Source: Luteibacter sp. OK325 (GTDB lineage Bacteria; Pseudomonadota; Gammaproteobacteria; Xanthomonadales; Rhodanobacteraceae). Taken from it: DNA of 64,000 nucleotides. Position 1 is the first letter of the stretch, and each line of letters begins with the position of its first letter. The DNA is taken from NCBI RefSeq assembly GCF_003050935.1, contig NZ_QAOX01000002.1, forward strand, positions 248,001 through 312,000, read 5' to 3'. Below the pieces are notes generated by a model that was given only the letters and a program-made list of their open reading frames with translations, did not search any database and was not told where the DNA came from. This document shows, piece after piece, positions 9,574 through 17,141 of this stretch. The translations under genes and the position numbers were made by a program.

Positions 9574-12308
9574 AACCATCCGACGACGAAGCAACCCGCG
9601 TACTGCCGGTGCAAGCGGCCGATAGCGACGCCACCGTGTTCAAGCCATTGCATGCGCAGGCCGGGGAGGGCACCGCCACCGGCTCGGCATCACAGGGCAC
9701 CGGCGACAGCTGGCGACACATGGCCGACCTTGCGCAGGGCGAACACATCGGCGTAGGCAGCCTGCTCAAGGAGCGGTTCTTCATGGAGCGAGAGCTCGGT
9801 CGTGGCGGCATGGGCGTGGTGTACCTCGCCCGCGACGAGCGCAAGGTGGAAGCACGTGACCGCGATCCCTACGTGGCCGTCAAGGTGCTCAACGACGAGT
9901 TCCGCAAGCATCCGGACGCGCTGATCGCCCTGCAGCGGGAATCGCGACGCGCGCAACACCTGGGTAACGACCACATCGTTCGCGTGTACGACTTCGACAA
10001 GGACGGCACCAACGTCTTCATGACGATGGAGTACGTCGAAGGCCAGGATCTGCGCACGATCATTCGCACGAAGGCGCGCGACGGCATGGCCTTCGACGAG
10101 GCGTGGCCGTTGATCGCGGACATGGGCGAGGCACTCGTGCGCGCGCATGCGGCGGGTATCGTCCACTCGGATTTCAAGCCTGGCAATGTCATGGTCACTC
10201 CGTCGGGCATGGCGAAAGTCTTCGACTTCGGCATTGCCCGGGCGGGCAAGATCGGCGCGGAGCACCGGGACGACCGCACGGTGTTCGATGCCGGCACGCT
10301 CGGGGCCATGACCCCTGCTTACGCCAGCCTGGAGATGCTGCAGGGGAAGGCGCCGACACCATCGGACGATATTTACGCATTCGCCTGCGTGGTATTCGAA
10401 TTGCTGACAGGACGCCACCCCTTTGACAAGCAGAATGCCGAGGAAGCGCTGGCCGCGGGTCGTCGCCCACCCGCCGTGCCGGGGCTCGACAAGCGTCAGT
10501 ACCGTGCACTCGTCGACGCGATAGCCTTCACCGCCGACAAGCGCAGCGGCGACATAAGCGTCGTGATGGCCGGATTGCGCAAGCGACGCCTGCGCGAGCG
10601 TGCAACACCGTGGCTGCTGGCGACCGCCGGGCTGATGGTGCTCGTCGTTGCCGCCACGTGGTTCGGGTCATTGCAGGCCGAGCGGCGCCATACGGCGGAT
10701 ACGCTGCGCCGCTTCGCGCCTGCACAGGTGGACGGTTTCCGTAGCGAGGACGATGTCCGCAACGCCCTCGCAGCACTCGACAATGATGAAAGGCGGCATG
10801 TCGTGGTCGACGGCGCGGATGCCATCGACGGCTTCCTGGTTCGCCTGGTGGCGTCGCGTTGGGATCCCGCGCACGACCACTATGACTACGCCGGCGCCCA
10901 GAAGGTGTTTACCCTGCGCGCGGAACTGAAGACCTTCGCGCCGAAGCTCGATCGTCGCCGCGAGGAAGTCGCGCACGAACGCGACGAAGCGCTCAACCAC
11001 CTCGACACGCGACTGAGCCAGGCCATCCTGGCCAATCGGCTCACCGGAAACGGCGCCGATGACGTACCCGCGATCCTGGCGACGATTCGTGCGATCGATC
11101 CCTCCAGCCGTCTGCTGGCAAACCCGGAGTTGAAGCTGAAGCTGGCCGATGCCGCGAGTACCGTCGCGACGCCGGCCGACCATTCCCCGGCCGAGATGCA
11201 GGAAGCGGAAAGGGCGGCGCGCCTGGAATCGCTGCGCCAGGCGTCCGCCGCCGGCGATTTCGGCAAGGCGCTGGATAGCTACAACCAGCTGCGCGGCACG
11301 GACGGCGGTGCACCGGTATCGACCGACGAACCGGCCAACCTGCTCGCACGTGCTGCCCTCGACGCGGCGCGTGCGGCTTGCGGTGCCGGACACTGGAAGG
11401 AGGCTTCGGACACGGTCGCCGCGGGAATTGCCGCAACCGGCGACCGGCCGGACCTGGCCGCCGCCAATACGCGCTATCAGTTGGCACTGGCCGTGATGAC
11501 GGCAGCCAAGGGACCGGCCGTTTCGGTCGCCGACCAGGAGGCGCTACGCAAGCAGCTGGATGCGGTGAAGGCTACCGACCCCGATGGGCTCAAGGAACTC
11601 GAGGCCGCCATGAGATCCTCGAAGGCCCTGCCGGAAGGTTCCCTTGCGAACGTGGTGAGTCGGCTGCGTTCGACACCGGTCGCCGCGCCCCGCGTCGACC
11701 CTTGTGCGCGACGCGGCCTGGCAGGTAGTTCGCGGGAATGCTTCGACACGTTCTCAGCCGGTGCACATGGACCCGCCCTGGTCGTCATCCCACATGGTCG
11801 CAAGCCTTTCGCGATGACCCGGACGGAGATCACCGTCGCCGACCTGGACCAGTACTGCCGTGCAACGCGCACCTGCGCGATCACCCGCGGCCAGGTGCCG
11901 ACCCAGCCGGCACGTTCGATTCCCGTCGCGTTCGCACGTCGTTACGCCGCCTGGTTGTCCCAGGTCAGCAGTTACAGCTATCGCTTGCCGACGGACGACG
12001 AATGGATGCTGGCCGCACGCGCGGGAAGCGACTGGGACAGCAAGGATGCAACCTGCGGCACCGCATCGACCGGGCTCGGGCGCTTCGTCCGCGGTGACGA
12101 GTGGAGCAGCAAGAGCGTGACCAACCCCTGGGGTCTGGTCGACATGGTCGGCGGCATCTGGGAATGGACGACCAAGGGTGCGGACCTCGCCGTTCGAGGC
12201 GGAAGCTACCGCAGCGGGCCCGACGCCTGCTCCGTCACGAGCATGCACGCGAGCGACGGCTCCGCCGAGCGCGATGTCGGTTTCCGCCTGGTGAGGGACA
12301 TCGAATGA
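9570..12308 (+). CDS. ppkA: T6SS transmembrane Ser/Thr kinase PpkA with C-terminal formylglycine-generating-enzyme-like domain
   Basis: A 912-residue protein. The ATG at 9570 overlaps the pppA stop; the open frame extends upstream but inside pppA. The kinase domain (about 70-330) has GRGGMGVVYLARD, VAVKVL, DFG (KVFDFGIAR) and the catalytic loop HSDFKPGN, which has Ser instead of Arg before Asp. One membrane segment lies at about 343-368. A helical periplasmic region and a C-terminal FGE/SUMF1-like domain follow (about 740-912, with YRLPTDDEWMLAAR, GIWEWT and RDVGFRLV). The kinase plus sulfatase-modifying-factor fold is known from some PpkA homologues. Two N-terminal Thr (T9 in ATRVLP, T22 in ATVFKP) could be autophosphorylation sites bound by the FHA domain (inference). 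Confidence 0.88.
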   Translation: MKPSDDEATRVLPVQAADSDATVFKPLHAQAGEGTATGSASQGTGDSWRHMADLAQGEHIGVGSLLKERFFMERELGRGGMGVVYLARDERKVEARDRDPYVAVKVLNDEFRKHPDALIALQRESRRAQHLGNDHIVRVYDFDKDGTNVFMTMEYVEGQDLRTIIRTKARDGMAFDEAWPLIADMGEALVRAHAAGIVHSDFKPGNVMVTPSGMAKVFDFGIARAGKIGAEHRDDRTVFDAGTLGAMTPAYASLEMLQGKAPTPSDDIYAFACVVFELLTGRHPFDKQNAEEALAAGRRPPAVPGLDKRQYRALVDAIAFTADKRSGDISVVMAGLRKRRLRERATPWLLATAGLMVLVVAATWFGSLQAERRHTADTLRRFAPAQVDGFRSEDDVRNALAALDNDERRHVVVDGADAIDGFLVRLVASRWDPAHDHYDYAGAQKVFTLRAELKTFAPKLDRRREEVAHERDEALNHLDTRLSQAILANRLTGNGADDVPAILATIRAIDPSSRLLANPELKLKLADAASTVATPADHSPAEMQEAERAARLESLRQASAAGDFGKALDSYNQLRGTDGGAPVSTDEPANLLARAALDAARAACGAGHWKEASDTVAAGIAATGDRPDLAAANTRYQLALAVMTAAKGPAVSVADQEALRKQLDAVKATDPDGLKELEAAMRSSKALPEGSLANVVSRLRSTPVAAPRVDPCARRGLAGSSRECFDTFSAGAHGPALVVIPHGRKPFAMTRTEITVADLDQYCRATRTCAITRGQVPTQPARSIPVAFARRYAAWLSQVSSYSYRLPTDDEWMLAARAGSDWDSKDATCGTASTGLGRFVRGDEWSSKSVTNPWGLVDMVGGIWEWTTKGADLAVRGGSYRSGPDACSVTSMHASDGSAERDVGFRLVRDIE

Positions 12309-12628
12309 TGGCGTGGGAAACGAAGGTGAACCGTGAGTTGGAGTATCTGAACGACGCCCACAGCGCGGCACGCATGGGCACGCCCGAGTATCGGCAGCGT
12401 CGTCGGGCCTTACTGCAGGCCGCGCTGCTTGCCGAAGGCGCGGCCTCGCACACGCTGCGGCGTCCCGCCGGTGGCCGTGCACTTGCCGGTGGCGAGGCGC
12501 CAGGCCGTGCGCTGCCGATGCGGCGTGCCGTTACGGCCACCGCGCCACGCGCCTTGGGCGCTCTGCCATGGTGCCTGGGCGGCGGTGTGGTGATCGCCGG
12601 GCTGCTTGCCTGGATGTTGCTGCGTTAG
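12305..12628 (+). CDS. small single-pass membrane protein at the end of the T6SS operon
   Basis: A 107-residue protein. The ATG at 12305 overlaps the ppkA stop; a second ATG at 12308 is possible. The N-terminal 90 residues are charged and Arg/Ala-rich (ELEYLNDAHSAARMGTPEYRQRR), and the C-terminus is one hydrophobic helix (GGGVVIAGLLAWMLLR), so it looks like a tail-anchored protein. No family recognised. Its stop (TAG 12626-12628) overlaps the convergent tssA stop. A T6SS accessory role is inferred from operon position only. Confidence 0.7.
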   Translation: MMAWETKVNRELEYLNDAHSAARMGTPEYRQRRRALLQAALLAEGAASHTLRRPAGGRALAGGEAPGRALPMRRAVTATAPRALGALPWCLGGGVVIAGLLAWMLLR

Positions 12629-13659
12629 CCCGGATTGTCGTCGCCGGATAACTGCTGGAACTCGGACAGGCCACCTGGTGCAAGAGTCCGCAACAGCTCG
12701 GCAAAACTCAGGCCGACGAGGCGGCTGGCACGACGTAGCAGGGGTGGGACCGGGCTCGATGGTTCGTTTCGCGCATACCACGCGCAGATTTCGTCGAGCA
12801 TGCGCCGCACATCGTCGGTATCGCGAACGCCTCGTCGTGCCTCGGTGGGCGCGCCGACGCCGGGCTCGCCCCGCTCGTCGCGTGCCTGGGCCTGGTCATC
12901 GGCGACGAGCGCCTGTGGTGCGCGGATCGCCAGCTGCGTGCGCAGGAAAGCATCCACGTCGCGCAGATCGCGCTCGAGTGTGTCGAGGTCCGGTCCCATA
13001 CCCGGCGTGCGTTCGTCGAACTGATGACCGATCGAGCGGACGTGCACCAACGCGGCGGTGATCGCCGCCCCGGTGGACACCAGAAGGTCGACATCGACGT
13101 GCTGGACGACGGCGTCCACGATCTCCTGGGAGACCGGCGTCGCGTCGGAGGTGCCGTCGGCGGACTTGATCGTTCCATTGAGCACACGCAGGTCGCGCAG
13201 GGAGAAAGCGCCGATGCGCTCGGCACGCAGCAGCGGTACGCTGCGAAGGTAGCCCACGGTGCCGTCGATCGCCGCGAGTGCGGCCAGTGCGTTGATCCGT
13301 TCGACCGGATCGCCCCCGTCGACGCGGGGATGCACATCGTCCCAGTAATGGGTAAGCAGGTCCGCGACGAGCCCCACCGTGGCACTCCAGGAAGCGAAGC
13401 CCTCGGTCTTCAGCCGCGCGTTGCCCCAATGGATGGCCACGCGCAGATCACGCGTACGCTCGGCTACCTGCTCGGCTTGGCGGGCGACCTCACGCCAGTC
13501 GGGTTCCTCGGCCTGCTTCACCGTATCGCCTATCGCGCGTTCGGTACCTGGCGCCGCGAGGCTCTCCAGGGCGAGAAACGCCGGGTCGTATTCCAGGTTC
13601 GGCCCGCATGGCGCGCTCTCATCGATCGGATCGAGAAATCGGTCAATGGTATCCATCAA
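12625..13659 (-). CDS. tssA: T6SS protein TssA (ImpA family)
   Basis: A 344-residue protein with an ImpA N-terminal domain (about 8-125; ESAPCGPNLEYDPAF, EPDWREV and RDLRVAIHWGNARLKTEGF). TssA proteins prime baseplate and sheath assembly; this medium-length form belongs to the shorter class. The start could be 13659 or 13656, as two ATG codons are adjacent. It lies downstream of a LysR gene on the same strand with a 4-bp overlap, convergent with the rest of the T6SS operon, so it may be under separate control. Confidence 0.9.
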   Translation of the reverse strand: MMDTIDRFLDPIDESAPCGPNLEYDPAFLALESLAAPGTERAIGDTVKQAEEPDWREVARQAEQVAERTRDLRVAIHWGNARLKTEGFASWSATVGLVADLLTHYWDDVHPRVDGGDPVERINALAALAAIDGTVGYLRSVPLLRAERIGAFSLRDLRVLNGTIKSADGTSDATPVSQEIVDAVVQHVDVDLLVSTGAAITAALVHVRSIGHQFDERTPGMGPDLDTLERDLRDVDAFLRTQLAIRAPQALVADDQAQARDERGEPGVGAPTEARRGVRDTDDVRRMLDEICAWYARNEPSSPVPPLLRRASRLVGLSFAELLRTLAPGGLSEFQQLSGDDNPG

Positions 13660-14627
13660 AGTACGAGGTCCAGTAAGGGGGAGGGGACAGCGGGGGCGTG
13701 CGTGTGTCGTGTCGGCCGCAGCCCGCTGCTGATCCGGACCAGCTCGTCACGCAACCATCGATGCGCGGGCTGTTTGTCCAGTCGACTGTGCCAGGCCATC
13801 GCCAGCGACATGTCCGGCTGGTTAAAGGGCAGGGCGAAAGGCTCCACGCCGGGGCCCACGGCCTGGATCATGCTCTGCGGGAGCGTACAGACAAGGTCGG
13901 TCGTGTTCAGGAGCGAGCCGATCGTGTCGCCGTAGGGCGCGGAAACCAGCACGTCCCTCGTCCGGCCCAGCTCCTTCAGACGGATGTCCATCAAGCCGTC
14001 CATGCGTCCGGATGAGGAAACGACAAGGTGTCCCAGCGAGCAATACTCGTCGATGGTCAGCTCGAAGTTACCTCGCGGGTGGCCGATACGCTGCAGCATC
14101 ACGAATTCGTCCGCCAACAGCGCTCGCATCTTCAATGACGGCGGTACCTGCTCGGTCGGTACGAGGAGGATGTCGAGCTCGCCGTTCTCGAACTGGCCGA
14201 GCACGTCCGCATCTTCGCTGCCGCTGGGGAAGGCCAGCCGCAGCTGGCGGTTATCCTTGTCATGGAACGAGCGGATCAGGGGGCGGGCGAAGGTGCTGAT
14301 GGCGCTGAACGAGCCGCCGACGCGAAACATGGCGGTATCCCGCGTGGGATCGAACGAATTGACCGGATCGGCCAGGGTGCCAAGTTGTGCGAGCGCGTCC
14401 CGGAGTGAGACGGCCATCTCTTCCGCCTTGGGCGTCGGCACCATGCCGCGCCCGGTTTCGGACGGAATAAGCAGGGGATCCTTGAACAGGCGGCGAAGCC
14501 GGGCTAGCTGGGCCGATAACGCGGGTTGACTGACATGTAGCCTGGAGGCCGCGCGTGTGACATTGCGTTCTTCCAAAAGCATATCGAGCGAGACGAGCAG
14601 AGGAAGGTCACTCGGTTTCAGATTCAT
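13656..14627 (-). CDS. LysR-family transcriptional regulator
   Basis: A 323-residue protein. The ATG at 14627 gives MNLKPSDLPLLVSLDMLLEE, the usual LysR start; the frame extends 29 codons further upstream but this adds nothing family-like. A winged HTH occupies about residues 5-62 (NVTRAASRLHVSQPALSAQLARLRR), followed by a periplasmic-binding-fold effector domain (about 90-300). It is co-transcribed with tssA (4-bp overlap), which is unusual, and divergent from the SGNH hydrolase gene. Control of tssA, the hydrolase or itself is inferred from position. Confidence 0.88.
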   Translation of the reverse strand: MNLKPSDLPLLVSLDMLLEERNVTRAASRLHVSQPALSAQLARLRRLFKDPLLIPSETGRGMVPTPKAEEMAVSLRDALAQLGTLADPVNSFDPTRDTAMFRVGGSFSAISTFARPLIRSFHDKDNRQLRLAFPSGSEDADVLGQFENGELDILLVPTEQVPPSLKMRALLADEFVMLQRIGHPRGNFELTIDEYCSLGHLVVSSSGRMDGLMDIRLKELGRTRDVLVSAPYGDTIGSLLNTTDLVCTLPQSMIQAVGPGVEPFALPFNQPDMSLAMAWHSRLDKQPAHRWLRDELVRISSGLRPTRHTHAPAVPSPLLDLVL

Positions 14628-14908
14628 GTCTACTGCTTGATTGCGCTCGTGGGGGACGGCGCGGGCTGCCACATACCTCTTCGATTCTAGGCTGATTCGA
14701 AGGCTGCGCGTCAAAAAAATGACGTGCCGGATGCATTTCGTGACCTGTGTCGCAATTGCTTGCGCACGTCGGTTCTAACGCGCGCTAATCCCTCAAAAGG
14801 GTGATGCGTCGGCAGTATCCGGGGCGTTGGTTGATTTCAAGGCGTCCGTATGGTCACCTCCGTGGGACCGGCTGTCGCTGACTCGTTTCTCTGGGGCTTG
14901 ACGAAAGA
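14628..14908. promoter_or_regulatory. divergent intergenic region between LysR regulator and SGNH hydrolase
   Basis: 281 bp with no gene. It should hold promoters for both flanking genes. Visible elements are a weak CRP-like pair, CGTGA (14739-14743) and TCGCA (14750-14754) with 6 bp between, and a small CCCT-N4-AGGG repeat at 14790-14801. Either could be an operator. No convincing -35/-10 pair was assigned. Confidence 0.35.
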
Positions 14909-15616
14909 ATGATTCGTAAACACTGCAGGGGTTGGATAGCGACTGGCCTGTCGGTACTTTTTTTCGTATCGGCGTGTTGCCAGGCCCAGGTAGCGTCCCG
15001 CCCTGAAGTCACCGAATGGACCTGGGAAGTCAGGCCCGACCAGGTCGATCAAAAGCTGCCGAACGTTCTTCTGGTGGGCGACTCCATAACTCGCAACTAC
15101 TTCCCGGAAGTGCAGCATGAGCTCAGTGGCAGAGCGAATGTCTACCTGTTTGCTGCGTCGACCAGCCTGGGAGATCCACGGCTGGATGCGCAGTTGAACG
15201 AGTTCGCCGCGTTGCAGGGTGTGACATTCAGCGTGGTCCATTTCAATAATGGGATGCACGGCTGGGCGTATACCGAGAAGGAGTACGCGGCATCCTTCCC
15301 TGGCTATGTCGCGACACTTCGGAAGATTGCCTCCGGTGCCCGTTTTATCTGGGCGTCCACGACTCCGGTCAGAAAAGACGGTTCGCCTGGCCCCACGAAT
15401 GCGCGTATCAAGGTGAGGAATGCCCAGGCGCTGCAGATCGTGAATCGCGAGTCGATCCTCATTGACGACCAATATGCGCTGATGCTGCGTTATCCGAATC
15501 TCTATATGGATGATGTCCACTTCAACCCCGAAGGGTCGACGGTACAAGGCAGGCAAGTGGCCAACGCGATCGGGAAATACCTCCCTGGGGGGTGTTACCG
15601 ATGTTCCATGCCCTGA
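14909..15616 (+). CDS. secreted SGNH/GDSL-family hydrolase
   Basis: A 235-residue protein with an N-terminal signal peptide (hydrophobic ATGLSVLFFVSACC, cleavage near CQA, possibly a lipoprotein). The SGNH nucleophile motif is LLVGDSIT (Ser59) and the catalytic Asp/His pair is DDVHFNPEG (D201, H204); NNGMHG at 113-118 fits the Asn block. Such enzymes hydrolyse esters of lipids or polysaccharides; the substrate is unknown. It lies between the T6SS and CIS loci and directly before the AAA+ activator. A role in envelope modification for either system is speculation. Confidence 0.8.
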   Translation: MIRKHCRGWIATGLSVLFFVSACCQAQVASRPEVTEWTWEVRPDQVDQKLPNVLLVGDSITRNYFPEVQHELSGRANVYLFAASTSLGDPRLDAQLNEFAALQGVTFSVVHFNNGMHGWAYTEKEYAASFPGYVATLRKIASGARFIWASTTPVRKDGSPGPTNARIKVRNAQALQIVNRESILIDDQYALMLRYPNLYMDDVHFNPEGSTVQGRQVANAIGKYLPGGCYRCSMP

Positions 15617-15640
15617 AATGTGATATGAGTCACATCAGGG
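15611..15640. promoter_or_regulatory. CRP/Clp-like palindrome, possibly also a hairpin at the end of the SGNH gene
   Basis: TGTGA (15619-15623), 6 bp, TCACA (15630-15634) exactly matches the CRP-family consensus, the class bound by Clp in Xanthomonadales. It is flanked by CCCTGA (15611-15616) and TCAGGG (15635-15640), so RNA from here could also form an 11-bp stem with a 2-nt bulge. The centre is about 41 bp before the ATG of the AAA+ activator. It overlaps the SGNH stop. No T-tract follows, so an operator fits better than a terminator. Confidence 0.5.
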
Positions 15641-15667
15641 TGGAATTGCTTTGCCGGAAAAGCGACG

Positions 15668-16663
15668 ATGCGCGCCATGCTCGGCCAATCTGCGGCGTTC
15701 CTGGCGGCTCGTGAACAATGTCGCCGCTATGCCGCATGCGATGTGACGGTGCTCGTCGAAGGCGAAACCGGCACGGGCAAGGAGTTGGCTGCACGCGAGA
15801 TCCACTACGCAAGCTATCGGTGTGACTGTCCCTTTGTCCCGGTGAACTGCGGCGCCTTGCCCGACAATCTGATCGAGAACGAGCTGTTCGGCCACGAGCG
15901 CGGGGCCTATACCGATGCAAAATGTGCTCAGCCTGGCCTGATCGATCACGCTCGCGGCGGTACCTTGTTTCTCGACGAAGTCGACTCGCTCTCTCCCAAA
16001 GCCCAGGTCACGTTGCTGCGCTTCCTGGAGAACAACGAGTTCCGCCCGATCGGCGGCGGCAGCTCACGGGTTTCCAATGCGCGAGTCATCGCGGCGACCA
16101 ATCGCAGCCTGCACCAATGCGTGGCGGACGGCGAGTTTCGCCAGGATCTGGAGTACCGCCTGAACGCGCTGTCCGTCAGGCTACCGCCCTTACGCGAGCG
16201 GGATGGTGATGTACCGCTGCTCGCCGCGCATTTCCTCCACCAAGCGGCACAGCGGCTCGATGGCCCCGGCAAGACCTGGACGGACGAAGCCATGCAGATG
16301 CTTTGCGCCTACCCGTGGCCGGGCAACGTGCGGGAGGTCGAAAACGTGGCGTTGCGTGCATACATGCGCACCGATCAGTCGGTGGTGGATATTTCGGCGA
16401 TCGCCGAGCTGGTCGACATCGTCTGCGACTGCGAGATCGAGGCGTCCGACGACCGTGCAGCCGAACCGATGGACATGCGCTATCTGGTGGCGAAGGGTCA
16501 CGCCATGGTCGCCTTCGAGCGCCACTACCTCACGCGGCTGATGACACGCACCAGCGGTAACGTCAGTTCGGCAGCCCGCCTCTCCGGCACCGAGCGCAGG
16601 CAACTGGGCAAGCTGCTGAAGAAGCACGGCATAGATACGCAGCGCTTCCGCGCGCAGCCGTAA
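15668..16663 (+). CDS. sigma54-type AAA+ transcriptional activator, short form without sensory domain
   Basis: A 331-residue protein of the bacterial enhancer-binding family. It begins almost directly with the AAA+ domain: Walker A GETGTGKE (32-39), Walker B GTLFLDE and the sensor/arginine-finger region DLEYRLN. A C-terminal Fis-type HTH ([25 protein letters not shown]) follows. There is no receiver or GAF domain, so control may be by amount or by a partner protein, as for PspF. The sigma54-contacting loop, normally GAFTGA, reads GAYTDA (79-84): F to Y is tolerated elsewhere, but G to D is unusual. It sits 133 bp upstream of a strong -24/-12 promoter preceding the CIS genes, its probable target. 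Confidence 0.85.
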   Translation: MRAMLGQSAAFLAAREQCRRYAACDVTVLVEGETGTGKELAAREIHYASYRCDCPFVPVNCGALPDNLIENELFGHERGAYTDAKCAQPGLIDHARGGTLFLDEVDSLSPKAQVTLLRFLENNEFRPIGGGSSRVSNARVIAATNRSLHQCVADGEFRQDLEYRLNALSVRLPPLRERDGDVPLLAAHFLHQAAQRLDGPGKTWTDEAMQMLCAYPWPGNVREVENVALRAYMRTDQSVVDISAIAELVDIVCDCEIEASDDRAAEPMDMRYLVAKGHAMVAFERHYLTRLMTRTSGNVSSAARLSGTERRQLGKLLKKHGIDTQRFRAQP

Positions 16664-16681
16664 CCGCCTCGCTGGCGTTCG

Positions 16682-16703
16682 AGTGGGTGCAGGCAGACCC
16701 ACT
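16682..16703. promoter_or_regulatory. palindrome 1, candidate activator-binding site upstream of the CIS promoter
   Basis: A perfect 7-bp inverted repeat, AGTGGGT / ACCCACT, with 8 bp between. The core GGGT-N8-ACCC is shared with the palindrome centred exactly 32 bp downstream. It is centred about 129 bp before the predicted start of transcription, a usual distance for sigma54 enhancer sites. TTTT overlaps its end, so a terminator for the activator gene is the alternative reading. Confidence 0.55.
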
Positions 16704-16714
16704 TTTCGCTGAAT

Positions 16715-16734
16715 CCGGGTCAAAGATGACCCGG
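16715..16734. promoter_or_regulatory. palindrome 2, candidate activator-binding site upstream of the CIS promoter
   Basis: A perfect 7-bp inverted repeat, CCGGGTC / GACCCGG, around a 6-bp spacer. It contains the same GGGT-N8-ACCC core as palindrome 1, three helical turns away, so both sites would face the same side of the DNA. It is not followed by a T-run. A further GTCTG-N5-CAGAC repeat lies at 16737-16751. Confidence 0.55.
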
Positions 16735-16795
16735 GAGTCTGGCTGTCAGACCTCGCCAGAGCCCCATCTGATCGCATTTTCCTGCGCTCCACCCG

Positions 16796-16810
16796 TGGCA
16801 TGCGACTTGC
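16796..16810 (+). promoter_or_regulatory. sigma54 (-24/-12) promoter of the CIS gene cluster
   Basis: TGGCATGCGACTTGC matches the consensus TGGCACG-N4-TTGC at all fixed positions but one, with the required GG-N10-GC spacing (GG 16797-16798, GC 16809-16810). Transcription would start near 16822, giving a leader of about 17 nt before the GTG at 16839. The ATG at 16800 lies inside the -24 element and so is not a usable start. The match, spacing, upstream palindromes and neighbouring activator gene support one another. Confidence 0.7.
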
Positions 16811-16838
16811 GTCGCCACGACGGACTGTGGAGACGCCC

Positions 16839-17108
16839 GTGGTCGAGAGCAAAGCCAGCGACGAGGCAGGCAGGAACGAGGTGGCGAGTGCCGTGCTCAC
16901 CTACCTGCAACGTCATCCGAATGCTGCCGACACCCTCGATGGCATCGTGACCTGGTGGCTTCCACAACAGCGTTACGAGACAGAGCGGCAGCACATCAAA
17001 CGAACGCTTGGCGAGATGGTGGAGCGTGGGGAGCTTCGCCGCGACCGCCTGCCTGATGGCGCCGTGCTTTACGCGCTCAATCATCCCGGACGCAAGCCAC
17101 CGGGATGA
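16839..17108 (+). CDS. small winged-helix-like protein, first gene of the CIS operon
   Basis: An 89-residue protein starting at GTG 16839, preceded by GGAG with 6 bp spacing and lying just downstream of the sigma54 promoter; an ATG at 16800 would be upstream of the transcript. The sequence (NEVASAVLTYLQRHPNAADTLDGIVTWW, IKRTLGEMVERGELRRDRLPDGAVLYAL) reads as a winged HTH: three helices, then a GELRR-DG-LY wing. It is the same size as small HTH-like proteins seen next to CIS sheath genes. A DNA-binding regulator of the cluster is likely but unproven. Confidence 0.65.
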   Translation: MVESKASDEAGRNEVASAVLTYLQRHPNAADTLDGIVTWWLPQQRYETERQHIKRTLGEMVERGELRRDRLPDGAVLYALNHPGRKPPG

Positions 17109-17109
17109 T
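17080..17109 (+). other. 10-bp perfect hairpin between the first CIS gene and the sheath gene
   Basis: ATCATCCCGG (17080-17089) pairs perfectly with CCGGGATGAT (17100-17109) around a 10-nt loop. It overlaps the stop codon of the upstream gene and lies 32 bp before the sheath start. No T-run follows, so termination is unlikely. A hairpin here could stabilise a processed sheath mRNA and raise sheath and tube expression over the first gene. Confidence 0.5.
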
Positions 17110-17141
17110 GCTCGAACCCGGCCATACACGAGGAAACCGTC

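Noticed and set aside
16682-16706. Rho-independent terminator of the AAA+ activator gene (stem plus TTTT)
   Set aside because: A second palindrome with the same GGGT-N8-ACCC core lies exactly 32 bp on and lacks a T-run, so activator-binding sites explain both better. Termination is not excluded.
16800-16838. ATG at 16800 as start of the first CIS gene
   Set aside because: It lies inside the -24 element of the predicted promoter and has no ribosome site; GTG 16839 has GGAG at good spacing.
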